A DNA stretch of 64,000 nt from G963674835 sp963674835. Lineage in GTDB: Bacteria > Planctomycetota > Planctomycetia > Pirellulales > Thermoguttaceae. The DNA is taken from contig CAXXKC010000003.1 in NCBI GenBank assembly GCA_963674835.2, forward strand, positions 2,790,001-2,854,000, in the 5' to 3' direction. Positions 1 to 10,633 of the stretch are shown in pieces. The notes below the pieces were generated by a model. That model saw only the letters and a program-made list of their open reading frames with translations, was not told the origin of the DNA and did not search any database. Within the stretch, counting starts at the first letter, position 1, and every line of letters begins with the position of its first letter. The translations under genes and the position numbers were made by a program.

Positions 1-491
1 TCGCGACGCAGGTTCACGAGCTTCCCGTACGGCGACTCGTCGATCCGCTTCAGTCGCTGGCTCGGTCCGGAAAACGTATACCCGTCCAAACCCCAGAAGT
101 CGCCGGCGTCCGGATAGTTGAGTTGTGCTTCCAAGCTGGTCGGCCAGATCTTGTCCGGACCTGTCATCCGTATCAGCACACCCCCCTTGCCCGCCTTCCC
201 CTCCGGCCACCGCCACTGAAGCCGCAAGGCGAATTCGCCATACTCCCTCTCTGTCGCCAGGTAGCCCTTCGGCTCTCCCCGACACACGAGTACCCCCTCG
301 TCGGTTAACCGCCATACGTCGCCGGTCTTCGTCCCCGGCGTTTCGCAAAACCACCTCCAACCGGTGATTTCCCCCGAAGCATCTTGCTTGGCAACCAACT
401 TGGTCCACGTTCCCTTCGAATCGGCGGCCGCAGCTGGCAGCGCCAACAGGACGAGAATAGCTGGAATCAATGACGCGGCAGAGCGTGGCAT
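1..491 (-). CDS. DUF1080 (3-keto-disaccharide hydrolase-like) secreted protein, 3' end outside window
   Basis: This gene is read on the minus strand from an ATG at 491 and runs off the left edge, so about 163 N-terminal residues are visible and the C terminus is missing. The start is supported by a GGAGG ribosome site at 498-502. The protein opens with a signal peptide (hydrophobic stretch near residues 9-20, then AAAADS). It continues with a concanavalin-like beta domain: a W-rich segment with WRWFCE, then GEFALRLQWRW, then GGVLIRM and EAQLNYPDAGDF. This order of motifs is typical of DUF1080 proteins, which are numerous in planctomycetes and include 3-keto-glycoside hydrolases. The substrate cannot be read from the sequence. 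It is divergent from the Tat oxidoreductase at 665, a pairing that fits 3-keto-sugar metabolism, although that link is inference. Confidence 0.85.
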   Translation of the reverse strand, partial: MPRSAASLIPAILVLLALPAAAADSKGTWTKLVAKQDASGEITGWRWFCETPGTKTGDVWRLTDEGVLVCRGEPKGYLATEREYGEFALRLQWRWPEGKAGKGGVLIRMTGPDKIWPTSLEAQLNYPDAGDFWGLDGYTFSGPSQRLKRIDESPYGKLVNLRR

Positions 492-664
492 GGCAAACCT
501 CCGGGCGCAGGAATGGATGATCGTCGCGTACGGCCACAGACGATTATCCTTGCACATCCTGCCAAGTGCAACCGACCCCACCGCGTGCTATACTGGGGCC
601 TGCCTGAAGACCACCGAGGCGGCCCCGTCCTATCCTCGACCTTGATCCTGGAGCCGAAAAGACC

Positions 665-2023
<1,359 letters not shown>

Positions 2024-2029
2024 CGGCCG

Positions 2030-3145
2030 CTACTTTCCCACTCCGCTCAGTAGCGACTTCAGGCAGTCGGTCATGATCTGATCGTAGCGTGGATCGACCA
2101 CGTGCGAGATCTTCATGTTCGCCTGTTGCGGCTTCAGGTCGATCTTCAGGCAAATCTTGCTCCCCTCGTTGGAAACGACCGTCACCGCGACCGGATCGAA
2201 TCGGTACACCTCGACCTTCCGATCGGTCAGCTTCTGGGCGGTGGCGTCTTGCGGGCTCAAAGGCACGAACGCACCGTTTGGCCGCTGGTAGATCTGCCGG
2301 CCCGCCGCATCCAACAGCGCAACCGTCGACCACATGTTGCGCGCCGTCGGCCAGATCTGCATCCACTGATCGCCCTGCATCGGCTGCGTAATCGCCGCGA
2401 TCGGATCGTCGCTCTGCAGCCTCATCAATGCAAAAACGAACCAGTTCTTCAACGGCTCCTTCACCGATCCCAGCACGTCGCCCTGCGCGAACCGCCAGTA
2501 CGTGGCATATCCATGCTCCCGTTTCCAAAGGCCGCCGTCAAAGCAAGGGCACCAATAGATGGGCAACCCCGATTGCATGATCCGTACGTAGGACTGTGGA
2601 TCGAGTTTCACGTTGTGCTCGAACTGCTCGGCGCCCCCCGCGTTGCCAATCGCCATGTAAAGCCGTTCCACCTTCGACCGCACCAGTTCCGGATCGCGGT
2701 TCAACGCCGCGGCCACGTCCCGCAGGCTCCCCGTGGTCACAACCATGACCTTCTTCGGCGACTTCCGCAGCGCATCGAGAATCAGTTCGACGCCCTTCTG
2801 AAACTCGGCCGGCTGTTTCTCGCCCGTATCTTCCGGCGAACTCAGCGGCTTCTCAAGGCCGATCGCATACGGCGCCGTCCGACCCGTCAGGTGAAACATC
2901 TGCTCCAGCGGAATCTTCCCCGGCGCCTTCTTCTGGCGTTCCCCTCCGTCCAGCACGATGCCTCGGATGTCGAACTCGCCCAGGCTGAAAAGCGTGGCCA
3001 GATCGAAATGATCGTCCGGATCGCCGTGCGGGTGATACAAGTCGGTCGAATAGATGATCGGCACCTCACCCTCAGCGCCCCACGACACGGCACCAAACGC
3101 CATGGCCACCGGCAACAACAAAGCTGTCAGAATCACGCTTCGCAT
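2030..3145 (-). CDS. Exported nucleoside hydrolase-like protein
   Basis: A 371-residue protein with an N-terminal signal peptide (residues 1-24) followed by IYSTDLYHPHGDPDDHFDLA. The Asp cluster at residues 42-48 resembles the calcium-binding DxDxxxDD motif of inosine/uridine-preferring nucleoside hydrolases. A second family-like segment is VMVVTTGSLRDVAAALNRDP, matching the T-x-G-x-x-T/R-N-x-A region of that fold. The frame is open further upstream to 3664, but ATG 3145 is chosen because a GGGAGG ribosome site and a signal peptide both fit there. The presumed reaction is hydrolysis of an N-glycosidic bond outside the cytoplasm, but the Asp motif is not canonical, so substrate and activity are uncertain. 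It is convergent with the Tat oxidoreductase upstream. Confidence 0.75.
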   Translation of the reverse strand: MRSVILTALLLPVAMAFGAVSWGAEGEVPIIYSTDLYHPHGDPDDHFDLATLFSLGEFDIRGIVLDGGERQKKAPGKIPLEQMFHLTGRTAPYAIGLEKPLSSPEDTGEKQPAEFQKGVELILDALRKSPKKVMVVTTGSLRDVAAALNRDPELVRSKVERLYMAIGNAGGAEQFEHNVKLDPQSYVRIMQSGLPIYWCPCFDGGLWKREHGYATYWRFAQGDVLGSVKEPLKNWFVFALMRLQSDDPIAAITQPMQGDQWMQIWPTARNMWSTVALLDAAGRQIYQRPNGAFVPLSPQDATAQKLTDRKVEVYRFDPVAVTVVSNEGSKICLKIDLKPQQANMKISHVVDPRYDQIMTDCLKSLLSGVGK

Positions 3146-3254
3146 CAGTTCGCCCTCCCTACACCATACCGCCGGAAAAACCCATCTCTCGGCACGCCCC
3201 GATTGTAGCACACGCAGAAACCAGAAAACACTCGCCGCTTGCCCGGAGCCATAC

Positions 3255-3295
3255 CTCCCCGCGCCCGCTCGCGGGAGAGGGGTTGCGGGTGAGGG
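3255..3295. repeat. REP-like GC-rich dispersed element, copy 1
   Basis: A roughly 41-bp element whose core, CCCGC-TC-GCGGG, forms a short hairpin flanked by CCCC and GGGG arms and followed by GGGTGAGGG. Related copies lie at 38448-38488 and 38576-38620. It sits in the 227-bp gap between two minus-strand genes, which otherwise shows no gene. Confidence 0.6.
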
Positions 3296-3372
3296 TACGC
3301 GGCATCTCGCCAAGTCCGCAAAAGAACCCAGACTGGCCGGCCCCGCATCATCACGCGCCCCCAAGCCGCATC

Positions 3373-4506
3373 CTACGGCTTCACCTCGTACTGCGCGTAC
3401 TCCGACCCGTAGAAGCGGTTCTGAAACCACCGCTTCGCCCGCAGAAGGTCCGCTCGCAGATCGGCCAGCGGGAAATGAGTGTAGCGGTGGCTCGCAACGA
3501 CGCCCGTCTGCCACCTTTGCTTGCACTCCAGCGAGCCGACACCCAGGTCGTACACGCGGTCGCCTCGGCAGAAACTGTCTTCGACGATCATCGCCTGAAG
3601 CACCGTCCCCGGCCCATAGGCCGCCAGCGTGGGGTCGAAACCCATCCGCAAACCCGAAATCCAACCGTCCCGCTGATAGTTGTATGAGAACGCCGCCGGC
3701 CGGTCGTCGACCATCAGCAGATTCAGATCGAGGTTGCCCAGCGCCGCCGCGACGCCGTGCGCGTCGCGCAGAAACGGCTGCACGCTCGTGTGGCTCAACG
3801 TCGTACCCGTCGACGACGATCCTTGCCAGCTATCCTGCGCCAAGTGAACGCTGGCATCGTACAAATCCCAACGCGGATCGCCGTCCCCATAGGCGTCTCC
3901 CCGTGGTCGATACCGCAGGTAAGTCACCCGTCCCAATTCCGACAGGCGCCGCCGGCAGCGTCCTACGTTCGACCGCCACTTGCTCGGCCGGCTCTGCCAG
4001 TACTCCTCCCACGTCCCCGCCAAGTCGATCAATGCCACCCGCGCCCATGTCTGTTTCTGAGGGCTGAAACCAGCCATTCGCATCGCCCTGGGTGTGCATC
4101 CACGGTCCGTACCTGCGGCGTCGATGTACCGCAGGTCCAACAGGTCCCAATCCCGCCGGCTCTGGCGAACGTGAGTCAGGCCGGCCGCCAAAGTGGCCAT
4201 GGGCTCGGGGCCGATAGGGCCAAAAAAGCTTCCCCAATCGCTCAGCGGATACCCGAGAACGCTCACACGCCCCACTCGTGTCGGCTCGCGACGCACCGCC
4301 AGTGGAACAATGCCCGTCGGCTCTCCGTCCGACAGGACGACCAACACGCGGAGCTTCTGGTCGTGCCCGAAATGGCGCCAATACACCTCGAGCCAATCCA
4401 GCGTGTGAAAGAACGTGGCGTTCGGCGTCTGCGACAACAGCCGGTTCCACCACGGCCGCTGCAGAGCCAACTGCTCCACATTGTCGATTTCCAGAACATC
4501 GGGCAT
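3373..4506 (-). CDS. FemAB/CelD-like GNAT acyltransferase (Acetyltransf_6 type)
   Basis: A 377-residue soluble protein of the GNAT superfamily branch that includes FemAB, CelD and BcsL-like proteins. The N-terminal FFHTLDWLEVYWRHFG segment matches the family opening. The C-terminal half has AFSYNYQRDGWISGLRMGFD, then a GTVLQAMIVEDSF segment and YDLGVGSLECKQRW, the usual acyl-CoA or aminoacyl-binding core. Such proteins often modify exported polysaccharides or peptides. The frame is open to 4644; ATG 4506 is preferred because family members start about 20 residues before the first conserved segment, but neither start has a strong ribosome site. A related protein is at 36291-37538 inside the exopolysaccharide locus. 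The 341 bp between 4506 and the MoxR gene at 4848 shows only a short AAGTACTT palindrome. Confidence 0.8.
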   Translation of the reverse strand: MPDVLEIDNVEQLALQRPWWNRLLSQTPNATFFHTLDWLEVYWRHFGHDQKLRVLVVLSDGEPTGIVPLAVRREPTRVGRVSVLGYPLSDWGSFFGPIGPEPMATLAAGLTHVRQSRRDWDLLDLRYIDAAGTDRGCTPRAMRMAGFSPQKQTWARVALIDLAGTWEEYWQSRPSKWRSNVGRCRRRLSELGRVTYLRYRPRGDAYGDGDPRWDLYDASVHLAQDSWQGSSSTGTTLSHTSVQPFLRDAHGVAAALGNLDLNLLMVDDRPAAFSYNYQRDGWISGLRMGFDPTLAAYGPGTVLQAMIVEDSFCRGDRVYDLGVGSLECKQRWQTGVVASHRYTHFPLADLRADLLRAKRWFQNRFYGSEYAQYEVKP

Positions 4507-4847
4507 AAACGCATCACGCTCGAACAGGCCGAGTTTGCCGAAAAGCCTCAGGTTGCCCCGTATCGGAAGCAACGGCAGTGCCAACCGTCCGCGGCAATCA
4601 ATATCATCTCCTAAGTACTTACACCCCAATACATAGCGTCGCACGCCCTGCCGTCATCTCGCGTCCCGCGCCTCGCCCGATGTGGCGGAAAGGCATCACA
4701 CCACCGGTCGTGATGCTTTCCGGCAATCCCCGCCGTTGTGTGGTCGGGTGTCGGAGACCCGCACTGGACGCTCCGAGGTCGATGCGCCTACCATGTCAGT
4801 AGCGCCTGGTTGGCGTCTGATGGATTCGTTCGTACCGGGAGGGGTCC

Positions 4848-5789
4848 ATGGCAGTCCAGACGGAAGGCTCGATTCGCGTACTTGAGAACAACATCACGCA
4901 GGCCGTCTTCGGCAAGCGCGATGTCGTCCGCCAATGCCTCGTCGCGCTCCTGGCCGGTGAGCACGTGTTGCTCGAAGATGTGCCGGGCGTGGGAAAAACC
5001 CTCTTGGGCAAGGCCCTAGCGCGAAGCATGTCGGCCCAGTTCCGCCGCATCCAGTTCACGCCCGATCTCCTGCCCGCCGACATCATCGGAAGCAGCCTCT
5101 TCGATGCCAAGCAGCAACAGTTCATCTTCAGTCGCGGCCCGATCTTTGCCAATATCGTCCTCGCCGACGAAATCAACCGCACCACTCCGCGCACGCAAAG
5201 CGCCCTGTTGGAAGCCATGAGCGAGAACCAAGTCTCGGTCGACGGCCAAACGCATCCGCTGCCGCGCCCCTTCATAGTCATCGCTACGCAGAACCCCCTG
5301 GAATTCGAGGGAACCTACCCCTTGCCGGAAAGCCAATTGGACCGTTTTCTCATGCGAATCTCCGTCGGCTATCCCGACCGGCAGTCCGAGCTGCAGGTCC
5401 TCGAAAGCCACCGCAACGGCGAACCCGTCGATGAACTTCAGCCCGCGGTGAGTTGCCAAGAGGTTCTTGATCTTCAGGACGCCGTCCGCCAGGTCCAGGT
5501 CGACCCCGCAATCAACGATTATCTTCTCGACATCGTGGAATCCACACGGCAATCCGAAGACCTGCTCGTCGGTGTCAGCATACGCGGAGCTTTGGCCTTG
5601 TATCGTGCAGCCCAGGCCGTGGCCCTTCTGGAAGGACGCACCTTCGTCGTCCCCGACGACGTCAAACTTCTCGCCGTGCCCGTGCTGTCGCATCGCGTCA
5701 TCGCCAAGGGTTACCATCACGGTGGCCAGCGTCAGGCCGTCGAAGCTCTCGTGGAGCGGCTCGTCGACGGAGTCTCGGCGCCGAACTAG
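4848..5789 (+). CDS. MoxR-family AAA+ ATPase
   Basis: A 313-residue AAA+ ATPase of the MoxR class. Walker A is at residues 44-51 (DVPGVGKT), Walker B at 103-108 (VLADEI), sensor 1 at the IATQNPLEFEG segment, and the C-terminal lid domain follows. MoxR proteins act as chaperone-like ATPases that insert metal cofactors or mature partner proteins, usually partners with VWA or DUF58 domains. A clear GGGAGGGG ribosome site precedes the ATG. The gene opens a four-gene operon: the DUF58 protein begins 131 nt downstream, then the transglutaminase and the YchF-type GTPase. That order (MoxR, DUF58, transglutaminase) is widely conserved and supports a joint role at the cell envelope. Confidence 0.92.
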   Translation: MAVQTEGSIRVLENNITQAVFGKRDVVRQCLVALLAGEHVLLEDVPGVGKTLLGKALARSMSAQFRRIQFTPDLLPADIIGSSLFDAKQQQFIFSRGPIFANIVLADEINRTTPRTQSALLEAMSENQVSVDGQTHPLPRPFIVIATQNPLEFEGTYPLPESQLDRFLMRISVGYPDRQSELQVLESHRNGEPVDELQPAVSCQEVLDLQDAVRQVQVDPAINDYLLDIVESTRQSEDLLVGVSIRGALALYRAAQAVALLEGRTFVVPDDVKLLAVPVLSHRVIAKGYHHGGQRQAVEALVERLVDGVSAPN

Positions 5790-5920
5790 CCGATAGAAAG
5801 GTGTCCTGTTACGGCCCTCATGTCGCAAGCCGAAAGTGAGTACCGGCGCCCGTCGCGCGCCTCCGCAACCGTGACCTCTTGGCAACGGGCCCTTGACTCC
5901 CGAACCGCAAAGCGGATGTC

Positions 5921-7102
5921 ATGAGAATTCGCTCTCGAACGAGCCTCTGCCGCGAAACCCTGTTCTATGTGGCTGTTGTCGCCTTCGTCTTCGGTGCGGC
6001 GATGGTCAAAGAAATGAACCTGCTCGTCCTGATGGCCGGAATGCTCCTCGGGCCGTTGCTCATCAGTTGGCGGTCCGGCGTCAAGGCTCTGCGTGGCCTG
6101 CAGGTCGAACGACGTATGCCGCAAAGCATCGGCGCCGGCGAAACCCTTTCGGTGAACATCGATGTCCGCAGCAAACGCCGCTTCGGTGGAAGTTGGGCGA
6201 TCACCATCACCGATCAGGTCGCTCGCGACGGCGACGCCGACAACAGCCCGCTCCGGCCGGCCGTCTGGTTTCCCTACATCCGCCGGCGCCATTCCGCCGT
6301 CCAGGTCTATCGGGGCCGTTTGCCCCGTCGCGGCCGATACCGCTTCGGCCCGCTGACCGTTTCTACCCGCTTCCCTTTCGGTCTCTTGCGCCGCAGCCAG
6401 ACCGTGCCCGCCGCCGATACGCTCATCGTCTATCCCCGGCTGGGCCGGCTCGGCGGAGCCTGGACTGTCTGGCGACAGGAAGTCGCCGAAGACGCTCGGC
6501 GGCGCGAGCACCAGCATGGGCGCGCGTCCGGCGAGTTCTTCGGCGTCCGCGAATGGCACCAGGGTGATAACCGCCGCTGGATCCACTGGCGAAGTTCCGC
6601 CAAGCACGGTGTGCTGGTCGTCCGCCAGTTCGAAAAACACCGCAGCCGCCAGTTCGCCATCCTGCTGGATCTCTGGCAGCCCAAGCAGCCCGAGATGGAA
6701 CACCTCGAAAACGTCGAGCTGGCCGTCAGTTTCGCCGCCACGCTCGTCGCCGCCGTCTGCCGGCAGGAAACCAACCACCTGCTGCTCGCTCTGGCCGGTC
6801 AACAGCCCGACTGTCTCCAGGGCCCCGTGTCGGCCTCGCTCCGCGAAGATGCCATGCAACGGCTCGCGCTCGCCGAACCCTCGTACGACGATCAACTGGC
6901 AGCTCTATTGGACCAAACCCTCGACCGCATCGATTCGGGCGCCCATGTCGTGCTCGTTTCCACGCGCGAGGACGACCTTCGCGACCCCTTGCGATGTGGT
7001 ACCGTATGGCGAGACGCCCACCGCCGCGCGCTGCTGCGGCAAATCCGGCTCGTCAACTCGGCCGATCCGAATCTGTCCGACTTTTTCCACGTCGATTGCT
7101 GA
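5921..7102 (+). CDS. DUF58 domain-containing membrane protein
   Basis: A 393-residue protein with two N-terminal hydrophobic segments (about residues 13-50). A beta-rich stretch follows, then the DUF58 signature GVREWHQGDNRRWIHWRSSA near residues 207-226. The C-terminal part resembles a VWA fold (FAILLDLWQP and later HVVLVSTREDDL). DUF58 proteins are partners of MoxR ATPases and are typically encoded between MoxR and a transglutaminase, as here. The ATG at 5921 is chosen because the first hydrophobic helix follows directly. The 131-nt gap from the MoxR gene shows no separate promoter that can be recognised. The molecular function of the family is not settled; a role in envelope protein maturation is inferred. 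Confidence 0.9.
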   Translation: MRIRSRTSLCRETLFYVAVVAFVFGAAMVKEMNLLVLMAGMLLGPLLISWRSGVKALRGLQVERRMPQSIGAGETLSVNIDVRSKRRFGGSWAITITDQVARDGDADNSPLRPAVWFPYIRRRHSAVQVYRGRLPRRGRYRFGPLTVSTRFPFGLLRRSQTVPAADTLIVYPRLGRLGGAWTVWRQEVAEDARRREHQHGRASGEFFGVREWHQGDNRRWIHWRSSAKHGVLVVRQFEKHRSRQFAILLDLWQPKQPEMEHLENVELAVSFAATLVAAVCRQETNHLLLALAGQQPDCLQGPVSASLREDAMQRLALAEPSYDDQLAALLDQTLDRIDSGAHVVLVSTREDDLRDPLRCGTVWRDAHRRALLRQIRLVNSADPNLSDFFHVDC

Positions 7103-7106
7103 AGCG

Positions 7107-7112
7107 AAGGAG
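7107..7112 (+). promoter_or_regulatory. Ribosome binding site that fixes a TTG start
   Basis: AAGGAG with 7 nt spacing to TTG 7120. It lies just after the DUF58 stop codon (7100-7102) and is the reason for starting the transglutaminase at a TTG rather than at ATG 6994, which would overlap the DUF58 gene by more than 100 nt. Confidence 0.75.
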
Positions 7113-7119
7113 TCTTTCC

Positions 7120-9459
7120 TTGCAGGTAGAACGATTGCTGCAAATTCACATCGCGGCGATGGTGCTCCTGGGAACCGTGCTCCTGGGCATGGGCGAACGG
7201 AATCAGACTCTGCCGATCTGGATGACGGCCGTCACCGTGGCCGCGTTCTGGCTGACCGACGTGCGCGGCTTGATCTCGCTGAATCGAACCCTCGTCAACA
7301 TCGGCGCCGTCGTCGCCCTGCTGCTGTCGCTCTTGGGCCTGCGCCGCTTCGACGGTCTCACCCAGGTGTTCGTCATCGCCAACCTGCTCGTCTACTTGCA
7401 GGTTGTCCTTCTCTTCCAGAAGAAGGAAATCCGCGTCTACTGGCTGCTCATGTTGCTTAGCCTCATGGAAGTCGTCGTCGCTGCGGCGTTCGAGCAGGAA
7501 GTCTGGTTCGGAATCCTCCTCTTCGGCTATTTGTTTGCCGGCTTGGCCGCCATGACTTTCCTCTTTCTGCACCAGGAACAGTTGCGCCACCACGCGGCCG
7601 AACCTCCGCCTCCACCGGTGCCGCAGCTCCGCTGGCCCCTGGCCCAGATCGAGGCGTCCTTCACCAGCGTCCCCCGAGGGCATACCGCCCTGGGCCGCGA
7701 GCTCTTCTTCCGAATGCTGCGCATGACGGCCGTCGTGGCAGTCCTCGCGGCGGTTGTCTTCTCCGTCATGCCCCGCCTCGGTCGTGGCGGATGGCGCCAA
7801 GCCGCCGGACGCCCGCTTCGGGCAGTCGGGTTCTCCGACAGCGTCGCGCTCGGCGAACTGGGACGCGTCATCGAAGATGCCCACGAGGTCATGCGGGTGC
7901 GACTGATCGACAACAATACCCAGGAGCTAATCAAGGTCCGTGGTTCCATATACTTCCGCGGCGCCGTCCTGAACCACTACCGCCGCGGCCGATGGAGCTT
8001 CCGATCCACCGAGTACGACACCGGTTATTCCGCCCTGCCGCGGCCGCCTGTTCCCTACCGGCAAGAACTGGTTCGCCAGGAAATCACCATCGAACCGATG
8101 GATCGAAACGAGTTGTTCAGTATCTGGCCGTTCACCAGCACGCAATACGACAGCCGGCTCATCTTCAATCACCGCCTGCAACGGTTGGTCCGCCCCAGAT
8201 GGCTGACCCGCGAACGATTCACGTACCGGTTGCTCACTCCAGCGCTCCACCACGAGAGCCAAGTGCCGCTGGTGCCCTACTATTTCGACGCCTCCCGGCC
8301 GCCCGACATCTATCGCGAACCGGTCCCAACCGAGGGCCCCAACGGCTTGCCTGGTTTGGTTGCCCTGGCCGAAAAATGGGTTGGCGAAGATACCTTGGCG
8401 TCCAAAAACCGCTACGCCTGCGCCACACTGTTGGAACGCCAGCTCCGCACCTCCAAGCAGTTTCACTACAGCCTTGAAGGCCAACCTCGCGATTCCCATC
8501 TCGATCCCATCGAAGACTTCGTCACTAAACACCCCGCCGGCCATTGCGAGTATTTCGCCACCGCGCTGGCACTGATGCTCCGCAGCCAAGGCATTCCCGC
8601 CCGAGTTGTCGTCGGCTACAGGTGCGACGAATGGAACGATCTCGGCCAGTTCTACCAGGTCCGCCAGCTGGACGCGCATAGCTGGGTCGAAGCCTACCTT
8701 CCATCGAGCGACGTTCCTCCCGATGTCACCCGACTGCTCAGCCACTGGGACTGGAGCGCCGGCGGGTGGTTGAGGCTCGATCCCACCCCCGTCTCCGACG
8801 AGATCTCGCTGACCAACCGGTTTCTCGTCAGTACCGACAAGTATCTTACTTGGTTGGACTATGTCTGGAACAACTACATCGCCGAAATGGATTGGGGTCG
8901 CCAGCAACGCGCTGTCTATGACCCCGCCGTAAAGGCCGTCACCGATACCGGCCGCACTCTGCTCAATCCACAGCGTTGGCGCGAGTTCTTCCACAACCTT
9001 GGCCAGCGGCTCCACTTTCGAAGCTGGTTCCGATGGCAGATCGGTCTGGCAGCGCTCGCGACGATCGCCATCGTCGTGGTTGCCTATCGATGGCTCCGGC
9101 GATTCCTGCGGCCATACCTAGCCAAATGGGGCCTGCGACGCGCCCGCCGTACCCGCCGCCGTCCCCCGCAAGTCGAATTCTACCGCCGTCTCGAGGCCAT
9201 TCTCGCCCGACGTGGACTCGTCCGTGCCGCCTCGCAAACCCCCCACGAACTCGCCCTCCTTGCTCGCGAAAAACTGACACAAACCACCGGCAACCCCCAA
9301 GTGGCCCAGTTGCCCGAACAGCTCGTCGACACATTCTATCGCGTCCGCTTCGGTCACGACTCCCTGGACAAATTCCAGTATCAGGCGGTAGAACAGGCGT
9401 TGAGACAACTCGAGCGAGCGTTCAGGAGCACCCATGAAGATCGGACTGGTCGGCTATAA
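7120..9459 (+). CDS. TgpA-like membrane transglutaminase (DUF3488 + transglutaminase core)
   Basis: A 779-residue membrane protein. The N-terminal part (about residues 5-215) has six or seven transmembrane helices of the DUF3488 type, a large extracytoplasmic region follows, then the transglutaminase core. The catalytic triad is visible: Cys476 in GHCEYFA, His520 in DAHSW and Asp554 in RLDPTP. A further membrane helix near residue 645 is followed by a basic cytoplasmic tail (RRARRTRRR) and a DUF4129-like C-terminal domain. The domain order matches TgpA of Pseudomonas, an inner-membrane protein with a periplasmic transglutaminase domain. The start is a TTG with a good ribosome site; ATG 6994 in the same frame is rejected. 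It overlaps the next gene by 26 nt, so translation is probably coupled. Confidence 0.9.
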   Translation: MQVERLLQIHIAAMVLLGTVLLGMGERNQTLPIWMTAVTVAAFWLTDVRGLISLNRTLVNIGAVVALLLSLLGLRRFDGLTQVFVIANLLVYLQVVLLFQKKEIRVYWLLMLLSLMEVVVAAAFEQEVWFGILLFGYLFAGLAAMTFLFLHQEQLRHHAAEPPPPPVPQLRWPLAQIEASFTSVPRGHTALGRELFFRMLRMTAVVAVLAAVVFSVMPRLGRGGWRQAAGRPLRAVGFSDSVALGELGRVIEDAHEVMRVRLIDNNTQELIKVRGSIYFRGAVLNHYRRGRWSFRSTEYDTGYSALPRPPVPYRQELVRQEITIEPMDRNELFSIWPFTSTQYDSRLIFNHRLQRLVRPRWLTRERFTYRLLTPALHHESQVPLVPYYFDASRPPDIYREPVPTEGPNGLPGLVALAEKWVGEDTLASKNRYACATLLERQLRTSKQFHYSLEGQPRDSHLDPIEDFVTKHPAGHCEYFATALALMLRSQGIPARVVVGYRCDEWNDLGQFYQVRQLDAHSWVEAYLPSSDVPPDVTRLLSHWDWSAGGWLRLDPTPVSDEISLTNRFLVSTDKYLTWLDYVWNNYIAEMDWGRQQRAVYDPAVKAVTDTGRTLLNPQRWREFFHNLGQRLHFRSWFRWQIGLAALATIAIVVVAYRWLRRFLRPYLAKWGLRRARRTRRRPPQVEFYRRLEAILARRGLVRAASQTPHELALLAREKLTQTTGNPQVAQLPEQLVDTFYRVRFGHDSLDKFQYQAVEQALRQLERAFRSTHEDRTGRL

Positions 9460-10468
9460 AGGTTCTGGGAAGAGTATGCTTTTCGAGTGGCTGACGGGCG
9501 TCGCCCCCGACCCCGCTCAGTCCCACAGAGAGCAATCGGCCATGGCCACCGTCCCCGAGCCGCGGGTGGAGGCGATGGTCAATATCTACCATCCCAAGAA
9601 GGTAACCATGGCGGCCCTCGAGCTGGTCGATACGCCGGGGCTCAGCCGCACCCATGAAGGCAACGCCGCTCGCCTGGCCCTGATCCGCGAGGCCGGCTGC
9701 CTCGTCTGTGTCGTCGCCGCATTCCGAGGGGTCGATCCGGCCGCCGACTACCAGTCGTTCGAAGAAGACCTGATGTTGGCCGACATGGAAATCGTCTCCA
9801 ACCGCATCCAACGCATCGAGGAAACCCTCAAGAAACCCATCCCGCGCACGGAAAAGGAACAGCTTACCCACGAGGGACAAACCCTCAAGCTCGTCCTCGA
9901 AGCACTCGAATCCGAAAAGCCCCTGCGCGAAGCCGATCTGAACGACGAGCAGCGCAAGGTCACTAAGGCCTTCCGGTTGCTGACGGAAAAGCCGCGCATG
10001 GTCATCGTCAATACATCCGACGATGAGGAGAACCCCCAGCGATTCGCCTCGACCCTGCCGCCAGAACTCTCCGTCATTCCCATCCCCGTCGATCTCGAAC
10101 TGGAGCTCTCGCGGATGAGCCCCGAGGAGCGGGTCGAGTTCGAAACCGAGATGGGCCTGACCGGTGTGGATCGCGACCACATCATCCGCACCATTATGGA
10201 CGTCTCCGGTCAGAAGCTCTTCTTCACCGCCGGCGACAAAGAGGTCCGCACGTGGATGCTCCCCAAGAACGGCACTGCTCTGGACGCCGCTGCTAGCATC
10301 CATACCGATCTCGCTCGTGGCTTCATCCGCGCCGAAATCATGACCTGCGCCGACTTGGTTCGTCTCGGCAGTGAGCGCGATGTCAAAGCCCAGCACCTCA
10401 TGCGGCAGGAACCCAAAGACTATGTCGTCCAAGACGACGACATCCTCCTCATCCGCTTCAGCGTGTAA
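9434..10468 (+). CDS. YchF/OBG-type GTPase with divergent P-loop and C-terminal TGS (DUF933) domain
   Basis: A 344-residue P-loop NTPase related to YchF of the OBG family. The G1 loop is GYKGSGKS (residues 7-14) in place of the usual NVGKS-type loop. G3 is VDTPGLS rather than the VDIAGL of canonical YchF, and the expected NxxE nucleotide-specificity motif reads NTSDDE. The middle coiled-coil region (roughly 110-185) and the C-terminal TGS domain (FFTAGDKEVRTW near 260, then GFIRAE and KDYVVQDDDI) match YchF well. Canonical YchF prefers ATP and binds ribosomes; this copy looks like a paralogue with a separate job. The start has a CAGGAG ribosome site inside the end of the transglutaminase gene, so it belongs to the MoxR operon. 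The altered G1 and G4 loops make nucleotide specificity uncertain. Confidence 0.85.
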   Translation: MKIGLVGYKGSGKSMLFEWLTGVAPDPAQSHREQSAMATVPEPRVEAMVNIYHPKKVTMAALELVDTPGLSRTHEGNAARLALIREAGCLVCVVAAFRGVDPAADYQSFEEDLMLADMEIVSNRIQRIEETLKKPIPRTEKEQLTHEGQTLKLVLEALESEKPLREADLNDEQRKVTKAFRLLTEKPRMVIVNTSDDEENPQRFASTLPPELSVIPIPVDLELELSRMSPEERVEFETEMGLTGVDRDHIIRTIMDVSGQKLFFTAGDKEVRTWMLPKNGTALDAAASIHTDLARGFIRAEIMTCADLVRLGSERDVKAQHLMRQEPKDYVVQDDDILLIRFSV

Positions 10469-10633
10469 CACCCGACCAATCTGCCTGATATCCTGGCATC
10501 ACCGGACCTGGGTCATAGCCCGGTTCCTCGCATCGCCCGCGAAACCTCGTCGCCACGACGGGGTTCTTAACATAGGGGGGCGGCTCGCAGCCAACGGCCC
10601 GCTAGCCAGCGATCCGTCGTTGACCTAGACTGG

